A DNA stretch of 64,000 nt from contig OY821521.1 of assembly GCA_963682025.1 (NCBI GenBank), forward strand, positions 165,620,461 through 165,684,460, read 5' to 3'. Every line of letters starts with the position of its first letter. The stretch's first letter is position 1. The notes under the pieces were generated by a model. That model worked only from the letters and a program-made list of their open reading frames with translations, was not told the origin of the DNA and made no database searches. Both the position numbers and the translations under genes were made by a program. This DNA comes from Cordilura impudica (Eukaryota > Arthropoda > Insecta > Diptera > Scathophagidae). Positions 62,411-64,000 of the stretch are shown here, one piece after another.

Positions 62411-64000
62411 TTTTCGACAAGCAGACACTACGAGTTAATATAAAGGGAGTAAAAATTCACCAACATCTAAAGTAAATAATGTTGAACTAGTTGTTAATAA
62501 AAAAAAACCATGTAAATTTAACAAACAAAATTTTATGTATTAATTTATTTACACAAAAACACGAAAATAACTTTTGATGTTGTATTTTTTGTGTGTAATA
62601 TTTACATACATACATATGTACATACATACATACAAATATTATATAACAAAATAATATACATATACATATTCTATACATGTATATACATAATAACCGCATG
62701 TTAGAAATAAATCGGTATATAATTTTATTAATATAAAATTCTCCAATATGTATTTTGTTTTAGGGAAAATACATTTATTTTGCAGTAACAAACAGAGTTT
62801 CACTTCATTCTGCTCAGTGTGACTATGCCACAGTAGATGGCACCACAACTTTTGTTCTAATTAGCTTTGCAATCGTTATTTCTATTTTAACATGAATGTC
62901 AACATTTTTAATTAGATATCAAACACAACAATGTTAAGAGTATACACAGGGCTGGTCTTCTATTTCATATATTTTACAAATATGACCATAAGTTTGGTAT
63001 ATTAACTTTTTGTTTTGTTTACAAAATAGAGTTACCGAGTTCATCAATGAGTTTTTTGCTTTCAAAACAGTTCTACATAGATATATAAAATTTGTATTCT
63101 GTTTTACCTACAAGATATCTGATTGCGATTACATATATTTTTTAAAAATTGTTTATAATTACTAAAGCATTACTATTGACATAAATACAAAACTGCACCT
63201 TTTAAATTTTCCATTAAAATTTAAGAAAATATCCATTCTAAAAATTGGATTTCAGATTTCAAATTATATATTAGAAAATATCAATTGAATTTCAGAATAT
63301 CATATTAAAACGTCGGAAATAATAACTTGAAATTTAGAAGACATCAATTGAATTTTTAAAATATAAATTTTATTCTTTAAACACAAATTGAAATTCAGAA
63401 AACACCAAATATGTTTACATTTAAAAAATTAACTGAAATTAAAAAAAAATATTGCGATTGAGGAGACATTAATAGCATTTCAGGATAAGAAAATACTAAT
63501 TTAAATTCAATGAAGTTTACAAAACCTCAAATGATATTTAAGAATTGCGAACATAAAAATTGTTACATAAATAAAGCGCAATTTGATGAGAATATTATTT
63601 ATATATTATTTTTCACAATTTTTTTGGATTTAAATTTTAATTTTTTCAAAAAATAAAGATAACAAATTATTTTATTAAAAATTTTTGGGACATTTTGTTT
63701 TTTGCGTTTGGCATTCCTAATTTGAACCAGTGTTCATGATGACTTAAAAATTTGAATTCATGGTAGGCAAGGTAAAACCCAAAACATTGGAGTTCGATAA
63801 TAATTCCCAGGTAATAGTATTTGGAGTCAATAAATGAATATATATTTTATTAACATAATTTAATTCAAAATCAAAAGTTGGCATCGCTGGGTTAGATTTT
63901 GTATTGTATTGTGTAAATAGTGAAAACTTCCTCTTAGTATGTAAAAAAAAATTTATTTTCCATATATGGCAATATTTTAACAAAAAAATTGAGAGAGCTT
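62411..64000. other. Intron DNA with AT-rich degenerate repeat
   Basis: 62590-62690 is rich in TACATACATACA. 63180-63560 has loosely repeating TTGAAATTTCAGAAAACATC-type words. No exon of the PKC gene, no RNA gene and no TIR pair identified. The short frames at 62487-62848 and 63744-63983 have no motif. Confidence 0.5.

Noticed and set aside
1..64000. tRNA, rRNA or small nuclear RNA genes
   Set aside because: I looked for GGTTCGAATCC-type B boxes and conserved RNA cores by eye and found none. A covariance-model scan would be needed to exclude diverged ones.

Overview
This is a strongly AT-rich stretch of nuclear DNA from a higher fly, most likely a calyptrate (blowfly, stable-fly or house-fly type). 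The basis is one host coding exon that closely matches the start of Drosophila conventional protein kinase C (Pkc53E, 42856-43052 on +), together with fly-type mobile elements: DINE-1-like elements with GTCY microsatellites, a Jockey-type LINE, rosa-like mariners and Helitrons. No bacterial, organellar or viral genes were seen. Boundaries were read by eye and are approximate unless a terminal inverted repeat (TIR) or target duplication fixes them.

The host gene occupies very little of the window. The PKC exon starts with ATG and ends at a GTAAGT donor partway through the first C1 domain. No following exon was found in the remaining 21 kb, so everything right of 43053 is probably first coding intron. 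The DNA to the left is probably upstream sequence or a 5' UTR intron. A CAA/CAG-rich leader lies just before the ATG, and a weak promoter-like stretch lies near 30.06-30.33 kb.

The rest is a dense layering of mobile elements and degenerate AT-rich arrays. By region: 0.8-3.5 kb is a DNA transposon with long TIRs and a 424-codon transposase-like ORF of a type I cannot place, and a second broken copy with a MITE inside it lies at 24.0-27.2 kb. 3.5-8.2 kb holds two degenerate short-period arrays. 8.4-12.5 kb is a three-layer nest: a DINE-like element split by a LINE that is itself split by another DINE-like element. 13.9-20.6 kb is a third degenerate array interrupted by a MITE, a Helitron, a DINE-like element, a Jockey-type LINE and a small Harbinger derivative. 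22.6-23.8 kb is a CGCAAAA-type array. 28.4-29.5 kb is a foldback element containing a Helitron. 33.2-36.5 kb is an orphan transposase pseudogene split by a hAT-like element with a perfect 8-bp target duplication. 37.4-39.3 kb has three DINE-like copies, two of them fused head to head. 40.0-40.9 kb is a LINE fragment. 43.5-46.3 kb is a decayed PIF/Harbinger element with both of its genes. 46.5-47.9 kb and 52.7-55.7 kb hold two more orphan transposase families. 57.4-58.7 kb is a complete mariner-family element with an uninterrupted 361-codon transposase, matching TIRs and TA flanks.

The most interesting material is (1) the long-TIR transposon family with a possible DDD transposase, present twice with different lesions; (2) several unrelated-looking orphan transposase pseudogenes close together; (3) the apparently intact mariner; and (4) the two distinct rolling-circle groups, canonical Helitrons with TC/CTAG ends and Helentron-like GTCY elements, which allow relative dating of insertions.
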